From: Symbiodinium natans
Taxonomy: Eukaryota > Sar > Dinophyceae > Suessiales > Symbiodiniaceae
Reading direction: 5' to 3'
Assembly: GCA_905221605.1 (NCBI GenBank)
Contig: CAJNDS010001090.1
Coordinates: 296,501-360,500 of the forward strand
Length of the DNA stretch: 64,000 nt
Position 1 is the first letter of the stretch. Every line of letters starts with the position of its first letter. The notes below the pieces were generated by a model. The model did not search any database, had not been told where the DNA came from, and saw nothing but the letters and a program-made list of their open reading frames with translations. Made by a program: the position numbers and the translations under genes. Shown in pieces: positions 30,196 to 39,328 of this stretch.

Positions 30196-30522
30196 CTGCG
30201 CCGAAAAGGCTCTCCTAGACCCAGGAGTAAGCGCGGTTTAGGGTTTAGGTTTAGGGTGTAGAGGAATCTAGGAATAAAAAGGGTTTAGGGGGATCATAAG
30301 GGAACCCCCATCCCTAAAAAAAGGAAATAAGGGCCTACACCGGGTCCTAGTCTCAGTTCACAGGTCGGGGGCTTAGGGTCTACAGGCTTAGGGGTATAGG
30401 GTTTAGTGTTTGGGGTTTTAGGGTTCAGGGATTGTGTTCTAGGGTCTGGAGTCTACCCGGGTGTAGACTTCAGGGTTTTAGGGAGTAGGGTTTTCGAGTT
30501 CAGAGTCTACGGTAAGGAACCC

Positions 30523-30539
30523 CCCCCCCCCCCCCCCAA
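30523..30539. repeat. C17 homopolymer
   Basis: Run of about 17 C with no exon nearby. Confidence 0.95.
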
Positions 30540-30748
30540 CAAAGAAAGAAGCTGATACAGACTGCTGTCAAAAATCCTGAAACACCCACCAGAAGATTTA
30601 GGGTGCGGAAACAAACCCGAAACCCGGAACCCTGAACCCTAAACCCCAAGACGCCCCAAACCCCAAACCACAAACCCCAAACCCCACCCTAAACCCTGAA
30701 CCCCTATAGCGAAGCCCGCCCAAGCCGTCAAGTCCCTAACAAGCTCAG

Positions 30749-30789
30749 GCAATGGCTTGGTGTCCAAGGAAGAAATCCTGGGGGAATTC
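30749..30789 (+). CDS. Plus-strand exon with half EF-hand loop (NGLVSKEEILGEF)
   Basis: CTAAC branch-like site, acceptor AAGCTCAG|GCAATG and strong donor GAATTC|GTGAGT. Two bases plus 13 codons. NGLVSKEE resembles the second half of an EF-hand loop. It is on the opposite strand from the neighbouring exons. The minus strand of this island meets a stop after ten codons. Confidence 0.6.
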
Positions 30790-30916
30790 GTGAGTTTAGG
30801 GTTTAGGGTTTAGGGTTTAGGGTTTAGGGTTTAGGGTTTAGGGTTTAGGGTTTAGGGTTTAGGGTTTAGGGTTTAGGGTTTAGGGTTTAGGGTTTAGGGT
30901 TTAGGGTTTAGGGTTA
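30789..30916 (+). repeat. Long telomere-type array (TTTAGGG)
   Basis: About 17 units starting inside the donor of the plus exon (GTGAGTTTAGGG). It decays into GGGGCTT units after 30915. Confidence 0.95.
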
Positions 30917-31664
30917 GGGTTTGGGGCTTGGGGCTTGGGGCTTAGGGCTTACTGAAGATGAGTAGGTTTCGGGGGCTCAGTGGGGTTTAGTCGGGTTGGG
31001 GGGCTTTACTTTTGGATTCAAGCTAAACCCTAAACCCCAAACCCTAAACCCTAAACCCCAAACCCTAAACCCTGAACCCTAAACCCTTAAGTGGTCTCAT
31101 TGATTCTTGTGGGCTCCTGCCCTTGGAGGGTGGGGGTTCGTAGGATTTAGGCTTTGGGGTCTAGGGATGTACGGTTTAGGAGGGGTTTTTGTAATTATAG
31201 ATTTAGTGGTCTGGTGCGTTTGTTGTTGGGATGCAGCCGCGTCAAAATCAAGGGCCACATAGTCACACGCACACACACACACACACAACCCCAAGACTCG
31301 CAACCTTGAGGCCCAAACCCCCAAAAGTCTAAACCCTGAACCCTAAACCCTGCCCAAGCCCTGAAGCGCGGAGGGGTTGGGGGTGGGGGGGGGAGGGCAG
31401 GATTCACACTCCTGAACCCTAACCCTGTGAAACCCTAAACGCTTTGCCCTAAACTCTCCAGAGGCTGAAATGCAAAACATGCTGGCTTAGGGGCTAAGGC
31501 CTTTTTCGAAGGGGGTTAAAGGGTTTCGGGAGGGATCCGCCCCCCCCCCCTCCCCCCCCCCTCCCCCCCGACCTTTGAATCTGAACCCTCAACCTTAAAC
31601 ACTAGAAACCCTAAACCCTAAACCCTAAACCCTAAACCCTAAACCCTAAACCCAAATCCTCAGC

Positions 31665-31719
31665 CTCAACATGCCAGGGCACCATGTCCGCTTCAGCCGG
31701 AAGAAGGCCTTGCCCTGAG
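31665..31719 (-). CDS. Probable exon, strand ambiguous
   Basis: On minus: acceptor GACCTCAG|GGCAAG and GC donor GTTGAG|GCTGAG, reading QGLLPAEADMVPWHVE. On plus: acceptor ATGCCAG|GGCACC and donor CCTGAG|GTCACC, reading APCPLQPEEGLAL. The island is coding-like but the strand is not settled. Confidence 0.45.
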
Positions 31720-32328
31720 GTCACCACGCGAAAAGCATCAAAGGGTCTAGGGTTTAAGGTAGAGTGGCTTAGTTAGGGTCTTCTTTTTTTCCTCCGTGCT
31801 CTTGCTGAGGAACAGAAAATAGATTCAGTTCCCAAAACAGGGCTGTGTAGCAAAAAGGCGTGGGGATCATGATGTTTTGATTCTGTCAACTTGGTCCAGG
31901 TTTACGGTCTTCGCTGTATTCTAAGCATACTTCAACATAATTACCCCAAACCCATACCCCTTAACCTCCAAAAGGAGAATATAAGGAAGTTGTACCATAC
32001 CCTTGAATTTCTGTTATATGGGAGCAATCCGGGAGACTGACCCCCAAACAACCGGAACAGCGGTAACAATAGCTCCGAAACCGGCGGAGAAACGCAGTAG
32101 AAGCAAAAACCGGATCGAGACTCAGCGCCTCACGACCTTGCAACAACTCTTGAGGGCACTTTGCCACAACCGCCATGAACCCACTGAGCCCGAAACCCCG
32201 AACCCTAAACCCTAGAACCCTAAACCCGATAAACCCAAAACTGAGGCTGTGAGCCCTAAGGCCCCCCCTTAGGGTTCAGGGTTCAGGGTTCTTTAGGGTT
32301 TAGGGTTTAGGGTTTAGGGTTGTGTCAG

Positions 32329-32385
32329 GCGTCACATCGGCGAATATCCTGGTCCAGATCAATCAACAAGTCTTGGAGCATCCTG
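32329..32385 (+). CDS. Probable exon, strand ambiguous (VTSANILVQINQQVLEHP)
   Basis: Plus: acceptor GTGTCAG|GCGTCA and donor CATCCTG|GTAGCC, 18 codons. Minus alternative: CTACCAG|GATGCT leading to MLQDLLIDLDQDIRRCDA and a stop. Both look like protein. Confidence 0.45.
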
Positions 32386-32580
32386 GTAGCCGAGACAGCA
32401 GGGGGGGGGGGGGGGCTCTTAGGGTTTAGGGTTTAGGGTGCAGGGTTTAGGGTTTCTAAGGTTTCGAAGGTTTGGGGTTGAGGGTTTAGGGCGGGTTCAG
32501 GGTTTAGGGTTTTCGGGTTTGGTTTTGGGGGAGATGGCTAGGTAATAGTTTCGGGTGGCGCTTGCCACGCACAACATTAG

Positions 32581-32790
32581 TCGTCTGAGTCGATGCTCTG
32601 AACCTCGAAACTTGGGCATTTCCCCAGAATCAGGGACCTCCTCCATAGACCGAAAAGACGTGCAATCCTGACTCTGGCTTTGGACGTCGTCTTGCGTTCA
32701 GAAATTACGAGCTCCAGTTGCTTTGACCGAAATGTCTGGTTTTCGCGTAAACAGTCATCCGCGGGACAACCCCCCCAAAATAGGTACCCC
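32581..32790 (-). CDS. Unassigned open frame of about 64 codons
   Basis: Reads RENQTFRSKQLELVISERKT, then SKARVRIARLFGLWRRSLIL and ends IDSDD* at 32577-32579. There is an internal donor TTTCGAG|GTTCAG, and no telomere repeat inside. It could be an unusually long exon or the end of a retroelement ORF. Confidence 0.4.
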
Positions 32791-32835
32791 CACGTATGCG
32801 GAAACCTCCAAACCCTAAACCCTAAAACCTCCAAA

Positions 32836-32955
32836 TCCTAAACCCTAAAACCCTACAACCCTAAAGCCCTAAAACCCTAAAACCCTAAAACCCTAAAACC
32901 CTAGAACCCTAGAACCCTAAAACCCTAGAACCCTAGAACCCTAAAACCCTAGACC
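32836..32955 (-). repeat. Variant array CCCTAAAA / CCCTAGAA
   Basis: An 8-mer derivative with a second variant (CCCTAGAA) interleaved. Confidence 0.93.
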
Positions 32956-32990
32956 CTGGAAACCACTTGTAGGTGTTGGTTGAAGGTGGC

Positions 32991-33130
32991 TCCTATACTC
33001 CCCTTGGAACCTTAATACAAAAAATCTGTTTAATATCCTCTTGGGATTTATATAAACAAAAACCCTAAACCCTAAACCCTAAGCCCCTAAACCCTAAACA
33101 ATAACAATAATTCCAAAGGGGGGGATATAG
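32991..33130. mobile_element. Introner-like element, family I, split by CCCTAAA copies
   Basis: CTATACTCCCCTTGGAACCT at the left, AATATCCTCTTGGGATTTAT in the middle and AAGGGGGGGATATAG at the right. About 40 bp of CCCTAAA sits between the middle and right parts. The intact form is at 47372-47468. Confidence 0.7.
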
Positions 33131-33613
33131 GCCTGCCACGAAATCTCCTCAACTTTCAAGGCTTTCGACCTGTCCCTGACGGATGGTCATAAAAAGTAGG
33201 GTTTAGGGGTTTAGGGTTTGGGGTTTAGGGTGTAGGGTTTGGGGTTTGGGGTTTAGGGTGTGGTGTTTAATTTAAGGTTCAGGGTTGATGGCCTCACTTA
33301 AACTACCCCTGAAGAGAAGCTTCACGTAAACCTTTGAACCTCACCCTGAACCGAAGACTGGGATTTAGGGTTTCGGGTTTTGGGTTTAGGGTTTAGGGTG
33401 AATACTACCCATGAACATGCACTCCCCCCCCCCCCCCCCCCCGCCCACCGTACCCTAAACCCTAAGACCCCAGAACCCTAAATCCTAAACCCCACACCCT
33501 AAACCTCGGAACCCTAAACCCTAAGACCCCAGAAACCTAAACCCCCAACCCTAAACCCTAAACCCTAAACCCTAAACCCTAAACCCTAAACCCTAAACCC
33601 TAAACCCAAAAAC

Positions 33614-33681
33614 CTTTCCGGGATGGTGGGAAGCGAGGTCCTGAGCTCGTAGTCTTCCTTTCGCTCATTCTCGTCGATGTC
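33614..33681 (-). CDS. Acidic exon (DIDENERKEDYELRTSLPTI...)
   Basis: The acceptor CTAAACCAG|GACATC lies directly at the heptamer and the donor is GGAAAG|GTTTTTG. 22 codons plus two bases. A CCCTAAA array on the left touches the donor side. Confidence 0.78.
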
Positions 33682-33933
33682 CTGGTTTAGGGTTGAAGGT
33701 CTAGTGGTTTAGGGTTTAGGGTTTAGTTTAGGGTATAAGGTATAGGGCTTAGGGTGTAGTTTGCTTAGGGCTTGTCGCGGACTTCTCGACGCCGGGGTTT
33801 CAGATTTGGGGCTTAGGGCGCCTGAAGGTTCTTGAGGGGTTCGGACCTGGAAAGGTTTCCGTAATGGTGTTGAGTAGGGTTTGGGGATTTCGGCCTTGGG
33901 CCTTGACAAAGGTCCCCTTCACCTTAGGTCTTG

Positions 33934-34076
33934 GTAGCCATACTATAACAAGGGCACCCTTTTTTGGATTGGAAACTTTTTCAGGGAACCTTGACCAAAA
34001 AACCCAAAACCCTAAACCCTCGTCCCTAAACCCTAAGAGCAAAAGGGTACCACAAGGGTGCCACTGGGCTACCAAG
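33934..34076. mobile_element. Introner-like element, family D, copy 4, split by telomere repeats
   Basis: GTAGCCATACTATAACAAGG at the left and GGTGCCACTGGGCTACCAAG at the right. Inside, the A-rich tract is interrupted by AACCCTAAACCCTCGTCCCT and further heptamers that other D copies lack. Confidence 0.78.
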
Positions 34077-34099
34077 GGTTTAAGGTTTCAGGATCTCAG

Positions 34100-34157
34100 G
34101 GGTGTGAAGCCGTTGACGTGCGTCACGAAGGCGAGCCCCTTCCCTCCCCCACGTCGG
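34100..34157 (+). CDS. Probable exon, strand ambiguous (GCEAVDVRHEGEPLPSPTS)
   Basis: Plus: acceptor GATCTCAG|GGGTGT and donor ACGTCGG|GTCTAGG. Minus alternatives: GLAFVTHVNGFTPLRS then stop, or ARLRDARQRLHTPEILKP, both after GGGAAG|GGGCTC. Plus has the better splice sites; minus fits the neighbours. Confidence 0.4.
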
Positions 34158-34352
34158 GTCTAGGGTTTAAGGCTTGCTGTGACAGGGTGCTGAAGCTGTG
34201 AAGGTTGGGATGCAGGGCTTAGGTTTCAAAAGAAGGTCCGACAGGGGTCCCAAGACCTCAGGAAAGTCCCAGCAGCATCCCAGCAGTTCCCCAAAAAACA
34301 AGCCCATCGTGAGTGCTACCGACCTCCGAGCTGTGGGAGGCCGGCGAACGAC

Positions 34353-34403
34353 CTGGGTCGGCTTGCGCCATCGCAAGTCGAGGGCTTCGGCGCCGCGCCC
34401 CCA
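34353..34403 (-). CDS. Exon (WGRGAEALDLRWRKPTQ)
   Basis: Acceptor CCCTTACAG|TGGGGG and donor ACCCAG|GTCGTT. 17 codons, phase 0/0. Confidence 0.55.
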
Positions 34404-34547
34404 CTGTAAGGGGGCGGCCTAAGCCTTGAGTTAGGGAAACGCCAAACCCTCAAGGTAGATTCATCGGCAGCCGATGAGTAGCCGTGACTCAGCTGGCCGG
34501 GTACTTATGAGATTCTGACCTTAGGGCTAGCGTCGGGCAAGCTTCGA

Positions 34548-34808
34548 ATGCCCAACTTTGACATCGACGTGGAAAGGAGGAGACTTCAAGCCCATCGATT
34601 TCAAATCGGCCCACTCATCTTTCGGGCACAGAGGGTTGCCGCCCCAAAGCAGCCCTTCGTCCAAGCCTGTTTTGTCAGCTTCGAGTGTTCTTTGCGCACC
34701 AGGGTGTCAATGTCCCCTCCAATCGCTCGTGCTGAGCGCATGACTCGCCACGTCGCCCTAAAGTCCCGAAATAGGAGGTACTTTAAGGCCCAAGTATTCC
34801 CTATTTAG
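34548..34808 (+). other. Unique 260-bp stretch with open frames on both strands
   Basis: Plus: 86 codons open (NFDIDVERRRLQAHRFQIGP...). Minus: a 54-codon frame with GGDIDTLVRKEHSKLTKQAW. No telomere repeat and no clear splice sites. Possible mobile-element remnant. Confidence 0.3.
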
Positions 34809-35106
34809 GTACATGGAGCCTTAGGGTAAGTTCAAGAGCTCCTAGGTACAAGCACGCCTGAAATGTCAGTTGTCCGGGATTCGGCCTTCAGGGTTTTGAG
34901 GGGTCTTGGGGGGGGGGGGGGGGTTTGGGACTTTGGTGGTTTAGGCATTTGGGGATGTAGGGAATTAAGGGCTTTAGGAGTTCGTTTAGAGTGGTTTGTG
35001 TGTAGGGGCTTGGAGTATGACTTGATCCTTGGGTAACTGCAGGCAGGCCTGTATTCTTAGGCCTAAACCCGAAACCCTAAACCCTAACCCCTAAATCCTA
35101 ACTCCT

Positions 35107-35273
35107 AAAGTCCCTTGGTATGGGCCTTTAAAAGGGGACCCCTGATAGACCCCTTAAATACGCGAAATCAACCCAAGAGCCCATACATCAGAACCCCTTA
35201 AAGGAGGTACGGGACCATAATCAGGGACCATGGACCCTAAACCCTAAACCCTAAACCCTAAACTACCCTGAGA
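35107..35273. mobile_element. Element family E, copy with internal CCCTAAA
   Basis: Starts GTCCCTTGGTATGGGCCTTT and includes GGGAATGGGACC-like inverted parts, then four CCCTAAA units before the CTACCCTGAGATG end. Confidence 0.5.
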
Positions 35274-35283
35274 TGTATGTTAC

Positions 35284-35347
35284 CCGGACAAGGTCACTAC
35301 GGCCACACAGAGGTCGCTGAGCTACAGCGCAGCCTGTACGAGGATGC
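35284..35347 (-). CDS. Probable exon, strand ambiguous
   Basis: Minus: acceptor GCTCGGAG|GCATCC and donor GTCCGG|GTAACA, reading HPRTGCAVAQRPLCGRSDLV, with phases matching 35401 and 34403. Plus alternative: ACACAGAG|GTCGCT reading VAELQRSLYEDASERPL, a good helix but without a GT donor. Confidence 0.45.
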
Positions 35348-35400
35348 CTCCGAGCGCCCACTTAGGGTTTAGGGTTTAGGGTTTAGGGTCCCTGAGTCAC

Positions 35401-35484
35401 CTGTCCTCATCAAGGCTGCACAGGACCTTCCTGATCAGAGTCTGCGGCGCGTCCTCATTCTCAACAAGCCAGGGGAGTGACCCA
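35401..35484 (-). CDS. Exon (WLVENEDAPQTLIRKVLCSL...)
   Basis: Donor GAGGACAG|GTGACT. An AG|G site exists at GAATGAG|GACGCG (35453), but the frame is open further upstream through WLVENE to the family B element. On the other side of that element the same frame resumes as HKEGKLP (35588-35612), indicating insertion of the element into an exon. Confidence 0.7.
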
Positions 35485-35587
35485 GAGACTCCAAAACCCC
35501 TTAATTAAGGAATATACCTTAAATCATATTAGGGTTCCTACTATAGTTTAAGGTATATTGCTTAATTAGGGGGTTTTGGAGTCTCCG
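35485..35587. mobile_element. Introner-like element, family B, copy 2, inside a coding frame
   Basis: Palindromic ends GAGACTCCAAAACCCC and GGGGTTTTGGAGTCTC. On minus the direct repeat ACTCCCC occurs at both sides (35584 side and 35472 side), a likely target-site duplication. It separates HKEGKLP from WLVENEDA. Confidence 0.85.
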
Positions 35588-35612
35588 GGGAGTTTGCCTT
35601 CTTTGTGATCTT
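35588..35612 (-). CDS. Short exon between two introner elements (HKEGKLP)
   Basis: 25 bp lie between family D (acceptor CTACTAAG|ATCACA) and family B. The reading continues into WLVENEDA across the B insertion when one copy of ACTCCCC is counted. Confidence 0.55.
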
Positions 35613-35613
35613 A

Positions 35614-35746
35614 GTAGCCCAGCAACCATACTATAACAAGGGCACCCTTTTTTGGGTTGGTATTTTATAAGGGAACCAGAACCCCCCCCCCCCCCAAAAA
35701 AAAAAAAAAAAAAGAAAAGGGTAAAGGGTACCACTGGGCTACCAAG
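35614..35746. mobile_element. Introner-like element, family D, copy 5
   Basis: GTAGCCCAGCAACCATACTA and GGTACCACTGGGCTACCAAG. Internal C14 and A18 runs enlarge the copy. Confidence 0.85.
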
Positions 35747-36150
35747 TGATGATGTTGCTTGTACGACAATACGATGTCAGGAGGGCTTGTAAGCTTACTT
35801 AAGAAGACCCACTACTGGTGTTCCAAGCTGCGTATCGTATGGGGTTTGGGGGGTTTCAGGAGCCCAGGGCCCTAAACCCTAAACCCGAAACCCTAAACCC
35901 TAAACCCTAATAATTTCGGGGTTTTGCGGTTTAGAGGTGTTTAGAGGCTTGGATTTCTGAGCCGCGGAACTATAAGTTCACGCACAAACCTAAGGATTTG
36001 TTGGCTGAATTTGCTGAGTAAGAGGTCCGAGCTCCTCTAGCTCCTGTATAAGGATGCTACTTTTGTAGGGTCCTTGCGTAAGGTGGAAAGTACCCCTAAA
36101 CCCTAAACCCTAAACCCTAAACCCTAAACCCTAAACCCTAAACCCTAAAC

Positions 36151-36238
36151 AAGGTTCAGCAGCTTCTAATCCTCCCAACCCGTCCTTGAGGACCGTGTAC
36201 AGCACTTCCCTGCGCTCGTGGATGGACAGCATCTTGTC
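36151..36238 (-). CDS. Exon (DKMLSIHERREVLYTVLKDG...)
   Basis: Acceptor TTCTTGAG|GACAAG and donor GAACCTT|GTTTAGG. 29 codons plus one base, ending LGGLEAAEP. CCCTAAA array touches on the left, TTTAGGG on the right. Confidence 0.82.
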
Positions 36239-36427
36239 CTCAAGAATTTAGGGTTTAGGGTTTAGGGTTTAGAACAAAGGGCGATTTCAGGACAAAGCCT
36301 GCACCCCCCCCCCCCCCCACAGTTCCGTAGGCAGGGAGATCTACCCAAACTGCCATCTGAACCCACACGTCCTTTGCTTTTTTAAAAGCAAGGCACTGGA
36401 ATGCCCCCGGGCATGGAAGCCGCTAAC

Positions 36428-36549
36428 GTGTTCCCCCTTTAGGGTTTAGGGTTTAGGGTTTATACTAACAGTCCTTAATGGGGATTATAAAAGGGGGCTG
36501 CTAGAATCCCTAGTTAAGGGGGGGTCAGTATAAGGGGGAACATCCCAAC
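36428..36549. mobile_element. Family A element with a telomere-repeat insertion in its arm
   Basis: The normal arm CCCCCTTATACTAACAGTCC is here CCCCCTT, then about 22 nt of TAGGGTTTAGGG..., then ATACTAACAGTCC. The opposite arm (TATAAGGGGGAACATCCCAA) is intact, so the insertion came after the element. Confidence 0.85.
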
Positions 36550-36575
36550 CGCTAACCCATGTGGAGGGCACTTTC

Positions 36576-37077
36576 TACTAGTTGCTTAAGATCACGCCAC
36601 CAAAAAAAGGGCTTGTTAGGGGGGTCAATACATAATACTCCTTCAATTACGTATATATATATATATATACACATATATATATATATATATATTTTCATTG
36701 TTTTTATTATTTTTAATTTATTATTATTATTAATTTTATTTTTTTTTTTTTGGGGGGGGGGGGGGTGGGGCTTCTGAAACAAATAGAAGCATTTTTTGTG
36801 AGTTCTTCGGATGTTTGGCGTTCTTTGAGGGAATGGGCCCAAGAAACCTCGAACCTCGAATTCTCCAAGCCCGTCAACCCTTCAAACCTACGCGGCTCAC
36901 CCGGACCCAACCAAAGAAGGACAAGAACGAACCCCAAAAACCTACTAGTACTTGCTTTTTTTAAATTAAAAACCCCCCCCCCCCCACCCCAACAAATAAA
37001 ACATATTCTTCCTTATAAGGGTAATACAGGGACTATTATTTGTTTCATTCTTTTGGGGTTCTTAAGCAAATAGTAGC
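36576..37077. mobile_element. Family C element enlarged by a ~370-bp insert
   Basis: The left end CTACTAGTTGCTTAAGATC is at 36576 and the right end GGTTCTTAAGCAAATAGTAG at 37057-37077. Between them are an AT microsatellite, a T/G homopolymer and a second start of the C motif near 36947 (CTAGTACTTGCTTTTTT). Confidence 0.6.
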
Positions 37078-37245
37078 CTATAAACTGAGCTTTCGGAGTA
37101 CCTACGCCCCTACCTGCGCTAAAAACCTTACTGTTTCTGAATGAGGAATCAGGAAAGCAGGTACGCATCCTATAACACCTAGTTTACGTTGATGGTTTAG
37201 AGTCTTACAGGTAACGGGTTCGCTGTGAACACATTCATTGCTGAC

Positions 37246-37320
37246 CAAATCTGGCCGCGGTGCGTTGAAGGTTGCGTAGATTCCCATCTGCGTTCCTTCC
37301 CGCTCTTCAATCGCGGCCAC
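37246..37320 (-). CDS. Exon (VAAIEEREGTQMGIYATFNA...)
   Basis: Acceptor GCTGTCCAG|GTGGCC and donor GATTTG|GTCAGC. 25 codons, phase 0/0, ending PRPDL. Open beyond the donor to 37102, so the end could be further left. Confidence 0.75.
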
Positions 37321-37698
37321 CTGGACAGCACGGTCGAGAGTTTGGGCGTGCGGCTGTGAAAGTGCTTGCAGTGAACCCTAAACCCTGTTTAGGGTTTAGA
37401 ATTCGGGTTTAGGGTTTAGGATTTAGGGTTTAGGGTTTAGGATTTAGGGTTTAGGATTTAGGGTGTTGGGTGTTGCACAAAGAACCCAGAATCCAGAGGG
37501 CCGCCCCCAAGCCTCCCCGCCCCCAGGTGACCATCAAGAATCCGCTTGTGGGAGGGGGGTTTAGGGTTTAGGGTTTAGGGTTTAGGGTTTAGGGTTTAGG
37601 GTTTAGGGAGGCTTGGGGCCCCTGTGAAGAAATTCTGCTGACAATGGCCGAAGCAGCCTAAACCCTGAACGCAAAACCCCCAAACCCGAAACCCCAAC

Positions 37699-37784
37699 CC
37701 TCGGGCGGCCTCGTCAAACTGCTCCTGAAGTCGGAGCCTACCAAGAAGATCCGCAGCCTCATTGGCTGCAAAGGAGGCGCATTC
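37699..37784 (-). CDS. Helical exon (NEAADLLGRLRLQEQFDEAA...)
   Basis: Acceptor AAGGAAG|GAATGC and donor CCCGAGG|GTTGGG. 28 codons plus two bases, starting ECASFAA. TTTAGGG on the right abuts the acceptor. Confidence 0.8.
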
Positions 37785-37952
37785 CTTCCTTTAGGGTTTA
37801 GGGTTTAGGGTTTTGGGGCTTAGGGTTTCGGGTTTCGGGTTTAGGGGTTAGGGTTTAGGGTTTAGGGTTCAGGGTTCAGGGTTTAGGGTTTAGGGTTTAG
37901 GGTTTAGGGTTTGGGGTTTGGGGTTTAGCGTTGCCTAGTTTGGGGCTTCTTG

Positions 37953-38056
37953 GTAGCCCGGCAAGCTTGTCACAAAAAAGGTAAGCTTTTTGGGATTGGT
38001 TATACTTTTATTCCCCCCAAAAAAACCTGGAACCAATTAAAGGCGAAAGGGCACCG
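37953..38056. mobile_element. Introner-like element, family D, copy 6
   Basis: GGTAGCCCGGCAAGCTTGTC at the left and AAAGGGCACCGCG at the right; degenerate. Its right edge coincides with the donor CGCG|GTGCCC of the exon at 38055-38130. Confidence 0.65.
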
Positions 38057-38130
38057 CGAATCAAGGCTGCTAGCTGTATGCTGTATCGTCTGGATTCACT
38101 TAGGTGGGACTGCCAACATGCACGAAGCAC
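38055..38130 (-). CDS. Exon (VLRACWQSHLSESRRYSIQL...)
   Basis: Acceptor GAGCGGAG|GTGCTT and donor ATTCGCG|GTGCCC. 25 codons plus one base. It starts in phase 0, as the GC-donor exon at 38476 predicts. Confidence 0.75.
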
Positions 38131-38387
38131 CTCCGCTCTACAGCATCTTGAGTTGATACCCTAAGGGTTCAGGGTTGGGGGGCTTGGTCTAGGGCCCCTT
38201 ATTAAACCTCAAACCCTAAACCCTAAACCCTTCCGCGGAACGCGGGTGCCGTGATACCCCAACTCCAGGAACACCCCAAGTTCTTAGGGTGAGGGTCCTA
38301 GGGTCTCCCAAAGGTGTGTGTGCCCCCCAACTGGGGGACCCTTTTATGCCCCCCTTATGCCCCCTCATTGTACCCGCCTTATACCCC

Positions 38388-38465
38388 TAAACCCTAAACC
38401 CTAAACCCTAAACCCTAAACCCTAAACCCTAAACCCTAAACCCTAAACCCTAAACCCTAAACCCC
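38388..38465 (-). repeat. Telomere-type array (CCCTAAA)
   Basis: About eleven perfect units ending five bases before the island of the exon at 38476-38513. Confidence 0.95.
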
Positions 38466-38475
38466 CACAAATGGC

Positions 38476-38513
38476 CTGGTAGAGCCACTGGTACTTCATC
38501 GGCCGCGTCGTGC
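38476..38513 (-). CDS. Exon (TTRPMKYQWLYQ)
   Basis: Acceptor TCTCCAAG|GCACGA and GC donor TACCAG|GCCATT, or the later GTTTAGG donor after AICG. Two bases plus 12 codons. Confidence 0.7.
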
Positions 38514-38599
38514 CTTGGAGACACCGTCTTGGGGGACACTCGGGCCGGTCACCGTCCGAGGTTAAACTTTGCTGGGAGTCTAAGGCCTAAGGTTTCTCT

Positions 38600-38620
38600 T
38601 ATATATATATATATATATGT

Positions 38621-38652
<32 letters not shown>

Positions 38653-38705
38653 ATCTATATGTATGTATACATGTATATATGTAGAATATATATATATATA
38701 GATAC
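38600..38705. repeat. Compound (TA)/(TATG) microsatellite
   Basis: About 105 bp of TATATA with ATGTATACATG interruptions. It gives spurious Ile/Tyr open frames on both strands. Confidence 0.95.
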
Positions 38706-39124
38706 TGTATATATCTATTCTGTACATATATGTAACATTGTCCAGCCTTTTTGCTTGCTTTTGCCTACATGGGCTCAGGGGCAAACAGGCAGGAAACGAG
38801 GAAGACAAGGGGAAAGCAAGTCGACGAGGCCCAGTGCACGTTGGGGGCACCGTGGTTTGCTGCGGTTTAACTTGGGTTTTAGGGTTTAGGGTTTAGGGTT
38901 TGAGGTTTAGGGTGTAGGGGTTAGGGTTTGGGGTTTAGGGTAAGTCGGTGTGCGTAGATCGTCAGCGCCTGAACCCCAATCCACACACCACACACCATTC
39001 AGGCCAGGAAAACCTTAACATGTTCACTGATCCGAAACCCTAAACCCTGCGCCCCTAACCGTAAACCCCAAACCCCAAACCCCAAACCCTAAACCCTAAA
39101 CCCTAACTGGGCATCTCTCGGAAC

Positions 39125-39169
39125 CCGGCCCTGCGTGCACATCTGCAGCTGGATCTGTCGGCAGAGGGC
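39125..39169 (-). CDS. Exon (ALCRQIQLQMCTQGR)
   Basis: Acceptor CACTGTCAG|GCCCTC and donor GGCCGG|GTTCCG, or GC at ACGCAGG|GCCGG, which would fix the phase for the next exon. The frame is open on (VPRDAQL). Confidence 0.72.
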
Positions 39170-39221
39170 CTGACAGTGTTCAGAGAGCCCACCGGAAAGG
39201 TCGATAAGTACAGTTTGTTCA

Positions 39222-39328
39222 GGGTTTAGGGTTTAGGGTTTAGGGTTTAGGGTTTAGGGTTTAGGGTTTAGGGTTTAGGGTTTAGGGTTTAGGGTTTAGG
39301 GTTTAGGGTTTAGGGTTTAGGGTTTAGG
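39222..39328 (+). repeat. Telomere-type array (TTTAGGG)
   Basis: About 15 units, followed directly by a family G fragment (GTTCATAAGTACCATGAACC). Confidence 0.95.

Noticed and set aside
34440-34560. tRNA-like stretch (GCTTCGAATGCC)
   Set aside because: No acceptor-stem pairing or anticodon arm could be built around it.
38599-38889. Ile/Tyr-rich open frames
   Set aside because: Translation of a TA/TATG microsatellite.
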